DNA of 64,000 nt from Candidatus Zixiibacteriota bacterium (GTDB taxonomy: Bacteria; Zixibacteria; MSB-5A5; GN15; FEB-12). The stretch lies in the NCBI GenBank assembly GCA_035380245.1, contig DAOSXA010000002.1, forward strand, positions 744,001-808,000, given 5' to 3'. The position numbers and the translations under genes are program-made. Below the pieces are notes generated by a model. That model saw only the letters and a program-made list of their open reading frames with translations. It had not been told where the DNA came from and made no database searches. Shown here piece after piece: positions 34,750-43,659 of the stretch (the first letter of the stretch is position 1; every line of letters begins with the position of its first letter).

Positions 34750-35712
34750 TCAGTCGGTAAGAAGTTTTAGCACCAGCAAACGATTGTTGCCGGTGTCCGA
34801 GAGCAGAAGACGTCCGTCAGGCAAAACGACGATATCGGATGGTCTTTTCAACGGGATATCGCTTCCGATTAGTTTCGGCCCCCATTGTCCGACCAGTTTT
34901 CCATTCGCCGTATAGAGGAACAAAGCTCCCTCATCGGCGCCGTCGACCAGCCAGATTCGGCTGCGGTCGGCCACCGCCGCAATGGGATAACCGGCCGGAA
35001 GATTCTTGAACTCGTATTTATAACGACCGAAACCATCGTAACAAATGATCCGTCCGTTACCCGCATCACAGATACAGGGATAATCATCACGATCCAGAAA
35101 TATCTTCTCCGGGCTGCGTAACTGACCGCCGTCCCAGCCGAAATCGCCAAAGACGGTATCGAACGTTCCGACGAAATCGAACACCGCCACCTGATTGTTG
35201 TCGCGATCGGTCACCCAGTAATCGGTGTTCGACAACCTTTGAGCCGATACCGGCCAACCCAGACGGTTCAGATCGTCCTCGTCCCGGAAAGGCACCTCGC
35301 GTTCAAGGATCAACCGTTTGTCCAGCATGGCCAGACGGTTGTGCCCTTCATCCACCACGGTCAGATTGCCGAGGATATCAACCGACACGTATCCGGGGTC
35401 TTTCAACGGACCGATACCGTCAAATGATTCCCCGCTCTCTAAAATCGGAGTCAGTTCTTCGTTGAAAAGTACGACACGATGGTTTCCACGGTCCACGACC
35501 GCTACCGAACCATTCGGCGTGAGGGCAAGGCCATAGGGTCGATCAAGAGATTTGTTGAAAACGACACCGCTAATTTCCCCGTCGATGATCACAACCGTCG
35601 GAGCGGGGCGGGTGTCAAGAATGGTCGCCGGTTTCCGGGGACAGCCCGACAGCGTAAGGAGCAATATCAACGCTGCCGGGATTATCCGGATAAAATCAGA
35701 ACTTCTTGACAA
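34750..35712 (-). CDS. NHL-repeat beta-propeller lipoprotein
   Basis: This 320-residue protein has a lipoprotein signal (lipobox LTLSGC, Cys24) and then NHL-type repeats that would make a six-bladed propeller. Examples are LDRPYGLALTPNGSVAVVDRGNHRVVLFNE, DPGYVSVDILGNLTVVDEGHNRLAMLD, SPEKIFLDRDDYPCICDAGNGRIICYD and RPSDIVVLPDGRLLLSDTGNNRLLVL. It starts at TTG 35712 and overlaps the end of the upstream DUF5683-like gene by 17 bp. It is the last gene of the type IX operon, so a role at the outer membrane with those proteins is plausible but unproven. Confidence 0.85.
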   Translation of the reverse strand: MSRSSDFIRIIPAALILLLTLSGCPRKPATILDTRPAPTVVIIDGEISGVVFNKSLDRPYGLALTPNGSVAVVDRGNHRVVLFNEELTPILESGESFDGIGPLKDPGYVSVDILGNLTVVDEGHNRLAMLDKRLILEREVPFRDEDDLNRLGWPVSAQRLSNTDYWVTDRDNNQVAVFDFVGTFDTVFGDFGWDGGQLRSPEKIFLDRDDYPCICDAGNGRIICYDGFGRYKYEFKNLPAGYPIAAVADRSRIWLVDGADEGALFLYTANGKLVGQWGPKLIGSDIPLKRPSDIVVLPDGRLLLSDTGNNRLLVLKLLTD

Positions 35713-36502
35713 GAGTTAAACCAACCTGAAGGTTATTCCCCACCGGTCCGGCATCAACCCGATACTCCAGCTTGTTATTATCGCTGTCGACCAGATCATC
35801 CATTCGACGTCCTGAATGGTTGGCGGCGTGAATGGCGTCAATCACGGATACGATGCGAAGCAGAACCATAACGCCAATAGTGAAATCCGCCCGGCGATCG
35901 AATTCCTTGGCCCGGTTTTTGGTGTGTCGGAACAAAGCCTTGGCGGCATCGGAATCCCACGACCAATGGTTGGCGGCGTTATCCGCCAGATAGGGACGCT
36001 CTCGGTCAAGCGCCCGGCCGAGTTCGTTGTAGACATAAATGTCATCGTAGAACCCGACATAGTCGATTATTTCCTCGTCGCGGCCTTCGAGATCGATTCC
36101 GGCATGCTCGCGGGCGATGCGGATATAATCGTCTTCTTTCCAGTTGCTGTAAGTCCGGAAGCCGATATACGCTATCCAGCTCATGGCTTCGCCGGCAAAG
36201 AAATATCGCGCCTTCTTCTTCTGGCCGACATAATGCTCGCCCAATCCCGGCAAAAGCAACGAATACATCGCTGCTACCCTGGCCGACTTACGGCCGTGGC
36301 CTTCTTCGACGGCGGCCGTCTCCACGGATTTGCTGCTGCCGTCGAAGATCGAAGGTTTGTCCAGGGTCGGTCCCGCCAGGGTGGTATTGAGAGCAAAGCC
36401 TGCCTGCATGGCATTCTGTACCGGGGTGCTTTTCATTTCAACGGCCGACACCGACAGGGCGCCGATCATCACCAGCACCGCCGCGAAAAACACGGCTTTC
36501 AT
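35696..36502 (-). CDS. DUF5683-like membrane protein, second copy
   Basis: This 268-residue protein has a signal peptide (MKAVFFAAVLVMIGALSVSA). After a low-complexity stretch it contains MYSLLLPGLGEHYVGQKKKARYFFAGEAMSWIAYIGFRTY, the paired hydrophobic segments of the DUF5683 family. A second hydrophobic stretch (FTIGVMVLLRIVSVIDAIHAANH) follows later. ATG 36502 has AGAAGA upstream and lies 20 bp after the neighbouring paralogue. Weak but clear similarity in layout to the preceding gene suggests a tandem duplication. In Bacteroidetes such proteins are small membrane proteins of unknown function. Confidence 0.72.
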   Translation of the reverse strand: MKAVFFAAVLVMIGALSVSAVEMKSTPVQNAMQAGFALNTTLAGPTLDKPSIFDGSSKSVETAAVEEGHGRKSARVAAMYSLLLPGLGEHYVGQKKKARYFFAGEAMSWIAYIGFRTYSNWKEDDYIRIAREHAGIDLEGRDEEIIDYVGFYDDIYVYNELGRALDRERPYLADNAANHWSWDSDAAKALFRHTKNRAKEFDRRADFTIGVMVLLRIVSVIDAIHAANHSGRRMDDLVDSDNNKLEYRVDAGPVGNNLQVGLTLVKKF

Positions 36503-36522
36503 GTTTGATCTTCTTATCCGCA

Positions 36523-37449
36523 TCAGAACCTGTACGACACCGTTACGTAAGGAGTGTCCTTCCAACTGTAATAGCTGCGGAGTCCCGGTTGTATTTTTAC
36601 GCGTGCGAACTCCTGGTCATAACGCAGTGAATTGTTATGTCCTTTAGTCATGAAGTAGGCTTCGAAAGCACTCACCAGGTGGTTGGCCATGATAACGAAA
36701 ACGAACTTCATCGATTTATCGTACTCGTTGTTGGCGTCATTACGCATGGTTTCGTATTTTTCGCGGTTGACCGATGCCGGCGTGCTCGCGGCGTCCTTGA
36801 TCGTGTCTACCTGGCCATCCAGATCATCCCAGGTCAGACCGTTCAATTCCGCGTCGTCCCAGGCCCAGGCAAACTGCGAGTATTTGCCGGTCATTTCAAA
36901 AAACTGCTGTGTCTCCTGATCCGGAAGCACGTGCGTAATTTCCTTGGGTCGAGGACTGAGTAAGTCAGGCCGTGTAGTGTCATAGACATGAACCAGGTAT
37001 TCGTAATAACGAGCCCTCATCCAATGATCGCGGTTGAACTGCTCATACTCATCGGTCAGGTCGTTTCCGTTGCTATGGTATTTAAGAGCCTGACTCCAGC
37101 CTAACACCTCAAGAGCCAGAAAAGCAACCGGCTTGATTCGGCTGCCGTAATACCATTGCCCCAGTCCGGGCACGGCCAGTGAGTACAAAAACGCCTTTCC
37201 CGGAGATTTATAGTCGGGCGGGGTAGACTGAGCCTGAGCAATCGCGGAAAGCGACAGATCCTCTTCCGCATCCTCGGACGAGAAACTCAGAGTGGCTGTC
37301 TCCGAGCCGTTGTCGTAACCGTACCTCGTCGAGGTCAGGGCTTGATCGAAAACGGATGGAGTGATTTCTGAGGCGTTCGCGGCCGCGGCCAAAACGACCA
37401 TCAGGATAAACGCGCTCAGTGTTGTGACAAATCTCATTTGTCCTCTCAT
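36523..37449 (-). CDS. DUF5683-like membrane protein, first copy
   Basis: This 308-residue protein has a signal peptide (to about residue 27, ANAS). The signature KSPGKAFLYSLAVPGLGQWYYGSRIKPVAFLALEVLGWSQALKY matches the DUF5683 pattern of a P-GLGQ-Y-G turn between hydrophobic segments. A further hydrophobic segment (KSMKFVFVIMANHLVSAFEAYF) is followed by a beta-rich end (VKIQPGLRSYYSWKDTPYVTVSYRF) typical of a terminal beta strand. The ATG at 37449 has AAGGAG upstream; a second ATG four codons later also has a fair site. It follows the M6 protease by 12 bp. Confidence 0.72.
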   Translation of the reverse strand: MRGQMRFVTTLSAFILMVVLAAAANASEITPSVFDQALTSTRYGYDNGSETATLSFSSEDAEEDLSLSAIAQAQSTPPDYKSPGKAFLYSLAVPGLGQWYYGSRIKPVAFLALEVLGWSQALKYHSNGNDLTDEYEQFNRDHWMRARYYEYLVHVYDTTRPDLLSPRPKEITHVLPDQETQQFFEMTGKYSQFAWAWDDAELNGLTWDDLDGQVDTIKDAASTPASVNREKYETMRNDANNEYDKSMKFVFVIMANHLVSAFEAYFMTKGHNNSLRYDQEFARVKIQPGLRSYYSWKDTPYVTVSYRF

Positions 37450-37461
37450 TGATATTGCTCC

Positions 37462-40400
37462 TTATCTGATAATTGCAATGTCGGTAAAAGCGGTCTCATG
37501 AGAGCCGGCCATGTCGACGTCGATAACACAGCGATAAACTCCCGGGGTCTGCGATCCGCATACCCAGACCTGTTCATTGTCTACTCCGCCGTTAACCGGG
37601 CCGTTCATCTCGGCCACTTTTTGTCCGGAGAGATCGTATATACGCAATTTCACTTCAGTCGCCTGACTCGGCAGGAAGTAACGGATCGTGGTCTGTCCTT
37701 CCGTTACCGGGTTAGGATATGAGTAGAACTTATCTTCATCGAATCCGGAGGCGAAAACCGCCGGGGTGGTCAACTGGCTGTCAGACAACCGGAAGGTGCC
37801 TTCCGGATCATGCCCGTACATCGGCCAGTAATCGGTCGTGGTATCGGCGTCTACCTCCCAGGCGTAGAACCAGCCGTCGGACCCCTTATATCCGATCCGG
37901 CCGCCGCTTGAGTCGACCCAGTAGACCACGCTGCCCAGGCCGGTTTCACCGGACGACACCGGGAAACCATATGTCATGTCCGGTCCCATCGAATTGATAT
38001 TGCCGGCCAGAGTCGGGAACATCGTTTCAGGTATACCGTCGTCGGCAATATCCGCCACGATCGGAGCGGCAATGACATCATCATCCGGGAACCGATCGTT
38101 CACTTCGACCGGGAAACCGGTAATCAGCGTCAACTCGTGATTGAAGGCATAGAGCTCGTTGTAACCGGCAATCAGCAACTCTGGATAACCGTCGTCGTTG
38201 ATATCCGCCGCTACCGGGTTGGTCTGGAATCGGTATCCGGTTGCCTTGTCGGCTATAACCGTATACTCCGGCGATGTCCCGAGTGTCGGCAAGGTCGACA
38301 AATCGACCGAGACGAGTACGATTTCACCGTCGGCCGACATAAGAGCGATGTCGTAGGCGCCGTCACGATTGAAGTCGGCCATCACCGGTCCGTATTCGAA
38401 ACGACCTTCGATCTCGGCAGTCACGGTCGATTGATCCGTTACGACGTAATCGCGGTCGGTGATATCCAGATAATGGAACCGGGTATAGGCGGTCTGACCG
38501 GCCTGTTCTTCGTCGCCGGAAACGACAATCACGGCGTTGTCGGTTCGCACCATACCGAAAAACTCATCGGTCGTAATCTGGGCAAGCTGACGGGGCGCCG
38601 AGTCGATCGTATCTTTGACAACCACCTTACCGGCTCCGGTAAGGATTACCAGCCGGTCGCCGAACGACATGCCCAGCGGATAATCTCCGGTCATTCTGAT
38701 CAAACCGGAAGGAACCGGATCGGCGATTCCGTCGCCGTTGTCATCGGTCGGCTGTACCACCAGCACTTTATCGTCGGTTCCGACGGCCAACAATCTCGGT
38801 GAGGTTTCATCGCCGAAATCACCGGTGACGATATTACCGACGATTGTCCCGCCGGGGCTGAAATAGACCGGCATCTCATGGCTGCGGCCCGGATGAACCG
38901 AGGCAATGGCCGTATCCGTGAATACGATACAAGGATCACACTCGGTGATTCGATGCAGAAAATTGCCGCCGTCGGCATCACTGACCATCACTCGGTCATC
39001 GTAAGAGAAAATGATCTCGGGGACACCGTCCCGATCGAGGTCATCGACGATCGGGGAGTAACCGTAATACACCAGACTGGGCGTACCGCCGCGTACCGGG
39101 AAGCCGTCGACCAAACGTTCCGTTTCCAGATCGAACGTGATTAGAGTATCGAGCCGCTTGGGGAAACCTCCCACGAACTCCAGTTGGCGCTGGATGTCGG
39201 TCACGCGCACCCTGGTGTTGTTGCCGGAATTATCGATCGCCGGCGGATTGGTGTTGGGCGTAAAGGAACTGTTGCGATCTTCGCGGAACAAGTCCTCTTC
39301 GCAGCCGAAACGTCTCGATCCGAATTCGTAGTAACCGGACATATCAATGACACCGTCCGCTTCCATCAGGCTGACGAAGCGTCGCGAGGGATCGTTCTGG
39401 AGGGTATTGTCGTCGAAATTGTTCACCCCGTCGCCGTCGTAGTCGAGCACCGTCACGCCTTCATCGACGTGATAGATCGCCAGACCGGAACCGGGCAGAA
39501 GAAAATCATATTCACCGGACGGCTCGGCGGTTGCGGAGTCGGCCGGCCAGAGAAAGACCCAGTTGGAGTCGGCCTTAAGACCGGTGGCGCGCCCGTCGGG
39601 ATTGACCACACGGTTCTCCAATAAATAGTATTCGTTTTCACTGATCGGAATCCGGGCGACCTTGATTCCCTCGGAGACGATCTCGGCCGCTGCAATCGGA
39701 ATTTCCGTTCCCTGGCGAAAATCGTACACTTCGACGAAACCTAAATACGCCCGTGACCAGGCACAGGGAAATACCGGAAAGGCTCCGAACACCCGTCCGA
39801 CATCATAACCCAGATCGACCGCGGTTCCGAAACCGTTGTGATCCATCAGGGCAAAATCACCCACGGAGGTGATAAAGGTCGAGGTCGTATAGAGATCGAC
39901 CAGCCCCAACTGATGCCCGAACTCATGGGCAATCACGGCGTTCAGCGCCGTTGCGCGATTGTCCTGACAACCGGTCTCGGGCATGATCAGAGCATCGAGA
40001 ATCTGCGTGGAATCGTTGTCCACCAACAAGGTGTCATCGTCTCGATAGCGAATATAGCCGGTGTACAGATCGGAACAGGTGGTCGGGAAACCGAGATCGT
40101 TCTGCTGATCGGACCCGGCATGAAATAAGAAATACGAATCGTAGTCGGAAAATTCCAGGTCCGGCGATGCTTCATCGGCCACCTCGAAACAATCCAGGAA
40201 GTATTGCTCCAGCCCCCATACGATCGTGTCAAAAGCCACGTCGCTGGGGAGACCGCTGTAGCAAGGCCCGTAGTAGTTCATCTCGCGCGGTAATTGATAG
40301 GCCGAATCCGAAGTTTTGGGCCAGATATCCCAGGTAAGCGTGATCCGCCCCTGCGAGACGGTCTCGTAATAAGCCGACAGGGCTTTCATATGCGAGGTGT

Positions 40401-40794
40401 AATAGTCGTTATTGTGGGGAGGGGGATCGACCCAATGACCGAGGGAATCGTAATAGGCAACCGAGTCGACGATATGGGTCATGTTCATCAGACCGCGCCC
40501 GGTGGTATTGGGATCGTCCACTTCCTCGTACTGGAATTCGAACTTCATCACCAGGACATGAATCGTGTCCAGGGCATCGGCCAGAGCCATGGTCGGCAAC
40601 GCACCCGGTTTGCTCCGCTCCAGAGGAAGCAATTCCCGGGGCGGTCGCTGCTGCGCCAGAGAATGATGAACGACTTTATTGAAACTCTCCCGGTCGCCAT
40701 CATCCACGCGCTTCATCGGCAGAACCTCACCCGGTCCGGCCAGAGCACCGGTTACGATCAGAAGCACAAATCCTATGGTCCAGAATATACGCAA
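37462..40794 (-). CDS. Secreted M6-family metalloprotease with type IX sorting domain
   Basis: This 1110-residue exported protease is related to immune inhibitor A. A TTG at 40794 with AAGGA upstream gives a clean signal peptide (RIFWTIGFVLLIVTGALAG). The zinc motif HEFGH is at about residues 290-294, followed by QLGLVDLY. The middle contains FG-GAP/VCBS-like propeller repeats (VDDLDRDGVPEIIFSYDDRVMVSDADG; VMADFNRDGAYDIALM; VAADINDDGYPELLIAG). The C-terminal 90 residues (FYSYPNPVTEGQTTIRYFL...LRIYDLSGQKVAEMNG...GVYRCVIDV) form a type A sorting domain. It lies 16 bp after the PorV gene, so the protease is produced together with its export machinery. Confidence 0.9.
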   Translation of the reverse strand: MRIFWTIGFVLLIVTGALAGPGEVLPMKRVDDGDRESFNKVVHHSLAQQRPPRELLPLERSKPGALPTMALADALDTIHVLVMKFEFQYEEVDDPNTTGRGLMNMTHIVDSVAYYDSLGHWVDPPPHNNDYYTSHMKALSAYYETVSQGRITLTWDIWPKTSDSAYQLPREMNYYGPCYSGLPSDVAFDTIVWGLEQYFLDCFEVADEASPDLEFSDYDSYFLFHAGSDQQNDLGFPTTCSDLYTGYIRYRDDDTLLVDNDSTQILDALIMPETGCQDNRATALNAVIAHEFGHQLGLVDLYTTSTFITSVGDFALMDHNGFGTAVDLGYDVGRVFGAFPVFPCAWSRAYLGFVEVYDFRQGTEIPIAAAEIVSEGIKVARIPISENEYYLLENRVVNPDGRATGLKADSNWVFLWPADSATAEPSGEYDFLLPGSGLAIYHVDEGVTVLDYDGDGVNNFDDNTLQNDPSRRFVSLMEADGVIDMSGYYEFGSRRFGCEEDLFREDRNSSFTPNTNPPAIDNSGNNTRVRVTDIQRQLEFVGGFPKRLDTLITFDLETERLVDGFPVRGGTPSLVYYGYSPIVDDLDRDGVPEIIFSYDDRVMVSDADGGNFLHRITECDPCIVFTDTAIASVHPGRSHEMPVYFSPGGTIVGNIVTGDFGDETSPRLLAVGTDDKVLVVQPTDDNGDGIADPVPSGLIRMTGDYPLGMSFGDRLVILTGAGKVVVKDTIDSAPRQLAQITTDEFFGMVRTDNAVIVVSGDEEQAGQTAYTRFHYLDITDRDYVVTDQSTVTAEIEGRFEYGPVMADFNRDGAYDIALMSADGEIVLVSVDLSTLPTLGTSPEYTVIADKATGYRFQTNPVAADINDDGYPELLIAGYNELYAFNHELTLITGFPVEVNDRFPDDDVIAAPIVADIADDGIPETMFPTLAGNINSMGPDMTYGFPVSSGETGLGSVVYWVDSSGGRIGYKGSDGWFYAWEVDADTTTDYWPMYGHDPEGTFRLSDSQLTTPAVFASGFDEDKFYSYPNPVTEGQTTIRYFLPSQATEVKLRIYDLSGQKVAEMNGPVNGGVDNEQVWVCGSQTPGVYRCVIDVDMAGSHETAFTDIAIIR

Positions 40795-40810
40795 GAGTGA
40801 ATCCTTACAG

Positions 40811-43645
40811 TTAGAGTAGGAGCGAGAACGACGACCTGAGCGTATTCTTAAGAGCCGCCGCCGATTCACCGCTGGTGCTTGGGATATAAGCGAAATCAAA
40901 CTGGAAGCGATTGATCAAACGAACACCGAAACCCAGCGTCGGAGTTTTAACATCGCCTTCCTGATCGTAGATATAACCGCCCCGCAGGAAGACCAGATCG
41001 GAATAAGCCATCTCGGCTCCGAAGTTGAACACGACTTGCTTCATCTCTTCGCTGAAGCCGTCATCCAACCCTACCATGATCTTGTTGGCCTCAGCCGTCA
41101 GAAGAACCTGATACCAGTCGGATTGCAGGAATTTATAGGCGAATCCTACCGCGAGGTTACGCGGAAGCGGGTCGGACTGCGAAGCATCGATATATGACAT
41201 GCTCGGACCGAGGTTGGTGAAAGCCATACCAAGGTTCAAACGCGGGCTCCAATGATACAGCATGCCGAAATCAACCGCGAAGCCGGTCGAAGTTCCTTTA
41301 CCCTTTTCATAAGCGGTGCCGATATCGGAAAGTTTGGAGTACATGATCTTGGCCGAAAGACCGACTTTGAGTTTCTGCGTCAGCGGGACACCGTAGGATC
41401 CGGTAAACGCCACGTCGAACGATTCGAATACATCCAGGGTATCACCGAACTGACCGGTGCGAAGCATCTCACCGTAAGTGATAAAGGTAACACAACCGCC
41501 GAACGTACCCCAGTTCTCGGTCCCTTTGACGAAAGAGACAAATTCGTAATAAACGTCGTCCGTCAATTCCGGCAGCCATTTGGCGTGCATAAACGTGAAC
41601 TGCGACCGGGCCGAGGCCTTGGTAACTACTCGTTCCGGAGTCGCCAGCCACAGTTCTTTGCCGTTGGCCACAGCACCGATGGATTTTGTGTGCGCCAGGT
41701 TGCGGATCGAACTGCGGCTCCAGTAAACCGCATCGTATTCGATCATCCCGGCATCGGTGGCGAAGAACAACCGTTTGAGACCGTAACAAATCTGGGTGAT
41801 CGCACAGGCGGCGGGATTACGATAGATTTTAATTCGCTGCCCGACCTCGAGATTGTCCCCGTCGAGCATATTGATATCTCTAATCTGTCGAGCATAGGTT
41901 TCCGCCGCGGCGACATCAGTATGGCGCTTGGCCGCCACGACATCGTCGAATGTATCCCCTTCCTTGATACGATAGGTACGATAGCCCGGAAGATCCCAGG
42001 AACTGCCGTTGAATACCATCAAACCGTATTCACTACCGATCCAGACGTTCTGATCACGCCCGGCGAAAATATCATTGACTTTCCCGATCAAACCGGCCGT
42101 ATACGGGACTCTGATGATCATCCCCGGCTCGATATCGTCGATATTGAAATCTCCGACGGGGATTTCCTCTACCGTTGCCTCTTCGGTGGTTACCTCGGCC
42201 GCAACTTCAGCGGTGTCGGCCGGGATTTCTTCCACAGCGACTTCTTCCACGGCGACAGAATCTTCGGCAACCATCGCAGTATCGAGCCCGGTGCCCGCCA
42301 AAACCTGCGATATCATATCCTCGTTTTCATCAGCGGTGGAGTCTTCGACAGCAACTTCTCCGGCGTTCGCCTGGAGGGCAATTCCGTTGAGCATCAAGTC
42401 GCGGTTGACCTCACGCATTTTATTCAGCATTGACTGCTTCTCGGTCTCAGAGCCGAAAATCGCGAATTTCTCCGCAATCGACTCCGGAGTATCGTCCAGA
42501 AGCACAGTGTAGGCCAAGCAGTTCGACCAGGTTACTCCATCGTAGTGGTAAAGGTCCTGATCGATTACAACCCAGATATTACTCAGATCAGCGGCGCCGA
42601 TAGCCATCACGGGGCCCTTCGGCAATTTATCCAGACCTTGCACCGGTCCCAGACGCTGTCCGGCAAAACGGGCCAAGCCGGAATCCGTACCGATAAAAGC
42701 CTGCTCACCGATTGTCGCCAGACTGAGGATATTGTTCGAGGGTAATCCGTCTTCCATTTTAAACGTCTGCCAGGTACGACCGTTGTAGAATGTCAGACCG
42801 CCCTCGCCGCCAAACAACACTCCACGATCGACCGAAGTGATAACCTTCGGTTCATATTCAAAAATCGCTGAATACGGAACTTTGAGTTCCTCGGGAATGA
42901 ATCGCATCCTTGATTTTTCCACGGCAATCGAGATACGATCAGCTTCGACTTCAGTGATTTCTCCATCCTTACTTCCGTCAGTGAGGTATTCCTCGACCTG
43001 TTCGACCTTCTCCCAGTTAATCCGGCATTGACCGTAGGCCGCCATGAGAGAATCCAGATATACCTCCAGAGAACTGCGCTCGGAGTAATCGGCCGACACC
43101 GTATTGAGGATCGCCGTCTTCAACGAATCGAGATACTCTTCGGATTTACGGTTGTTCGCCTGCGCCACTCGTTCAGCCGTTGCCGCAACTTGCTCTTCAT
43201 CGGTCAGGTTGAAATACTGCCGGGCGATATCCGCTACCGTCTGGTCCGTGGTCGTGGAAAACGTTTCGTCCAGATACCAGTCTTTATTATCACTGCGAGC
43301 GACACCCTTGGCCGTCAAACCCCAGACCTCGAACGCAGTGTAGTCGTTGCCGCCGCTTTGACGAACGCTGGCAATAGCCGTCAATGGTTGCAAATCCGCG
43401 GGGACTTTGTTCTCGATCCAGGAATTAGCCAGCGGATAGGCGCCCAGACCGGCCGGGTTCCAATGGGTCGCGGTGGCATCGTCGGCAATCGCTACGAACG
43501 CCTCACCCATACCGGCGGCACGTGCTCCGGCGGCAATTCTTAGATACAACACCGCAGCGTTGGAAATGTCGGCTTGAGCTTCACTGACCAGCAGCAGCGC
43601 CATTAACACAACAGCCAGTGAGAGTATCAACCTGTGTGGACTCAT
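40811..43645 (-). CDS. porV: PorV-type outer-membrane barrel with large propeller/LysM-like insertion
   Basis: PorV is an outer-membrane barrel that carries type IX substrates from the translocon to the PorU sortase. Signal peptide 1-25 is followed by the family start (AAVLYLRIAAGARAAGMGEAFVAIADDATATHWNPAGLG, 30-68). The remaining barrel strands run from about 695 to 944. Between them lie some 600 residues not expected in a PorV of about 350-400: a helical region (135-250), propeller-like blades (265-375, 520-550, 620-680), a LysM-like motif at 379-420 whose closing segment (IEPGMIIRVP) is displaced to 505-514 by an acidic V/E/A-rich linker, and a second LysM-like motif (YRIKEGDTFDDVV...LEVGQRIKIY, 558-608). 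No frameshift is needed. Gene order with porU supports the call. Confidence 0.85.
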   Translation of the reverse strand: MSPHRLILSLAVVLMALLLVSEAQADISNAAVLYLRIAAGARAAGMGEAFVAIADDATATHWNPAGLGAYPLANSWIENKVPADLQPLTAIASVRQSGGNDYTAFEVWGLTAKGVARSDNKDWYLDETFSTTTDQTVADIARQYFNLTDEEQVAATAERVAQANNRKSEEYLDSLKTAILNTVSADYSERSSLEVYLDSLMAAYGQCRINWEKVEQVEEYLTDGSKDGEITEVEADRISIAVEKSRMRFIPEELKVPYSAIFEYEPKVITSVDRGVLFGGEGGLTFYNGRTWQTFKMEDGLPSNNILSLATIGEQAFIGTDSGLARFAGQRLGPVQGLDKLPKGPVMAIGAADLSNIWVVIDQDLYHYDGVTWSNCLAYTVLLDDTPESIAEKFAIFGSETEKQSMLNKMREVNRDLMLNGIALQANAGEVAVEDSTADENEDMISQVLAGTGLDTAMVAEDSVAVEEVAVEEIPADTAEVAAEVTTEEATVEEIPVGDFNIDDIEPGMIIRVPYTAGLIGKVNDIFAGRDQNVWIGSEYGLMVFNGSSWDLPGYRTYRIKEGDTFDDVVAAKRHTDVAAAETYARQIRDINMLDGDNLEVGQRIKIYRNPAACAITQICYGLKRLFFATDAGMIEYDAVYWSRSSIRNLAHTKSIGAVANGKELWLATPERVVTKASARSQFTFMHAKWLPELTDDVYYEFVSFVKGTENWGTFGGCVTFITYGEMLRTGQFGDTLDVFESFDVAFTGSYGVPLTQKLKVGLSAKIMYSKLSDIGTAYEKGKGTSTGFAVDFGMLYHWSPRLNLGMAFTNLGPSMSYIDASQSDPLPRNLAVGFAYKFLQSDWYQVLLTAEANKIMVGLDDGFSEEMKQVVFNFGAEMAYSDLVFLRGGYIYDQEGDVKTPTLGFGVRLINRFQFDFAYIPSTSGESAAALKNTLRSSFSLLL

Positions 43646-43659
43646 CGGGGTCTCCTCAT

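Noticed and set aside
41252..42433. Plus-strand 393-codon frame opposite porV
   Set aside because: Antisense shadow with no initiation signal.
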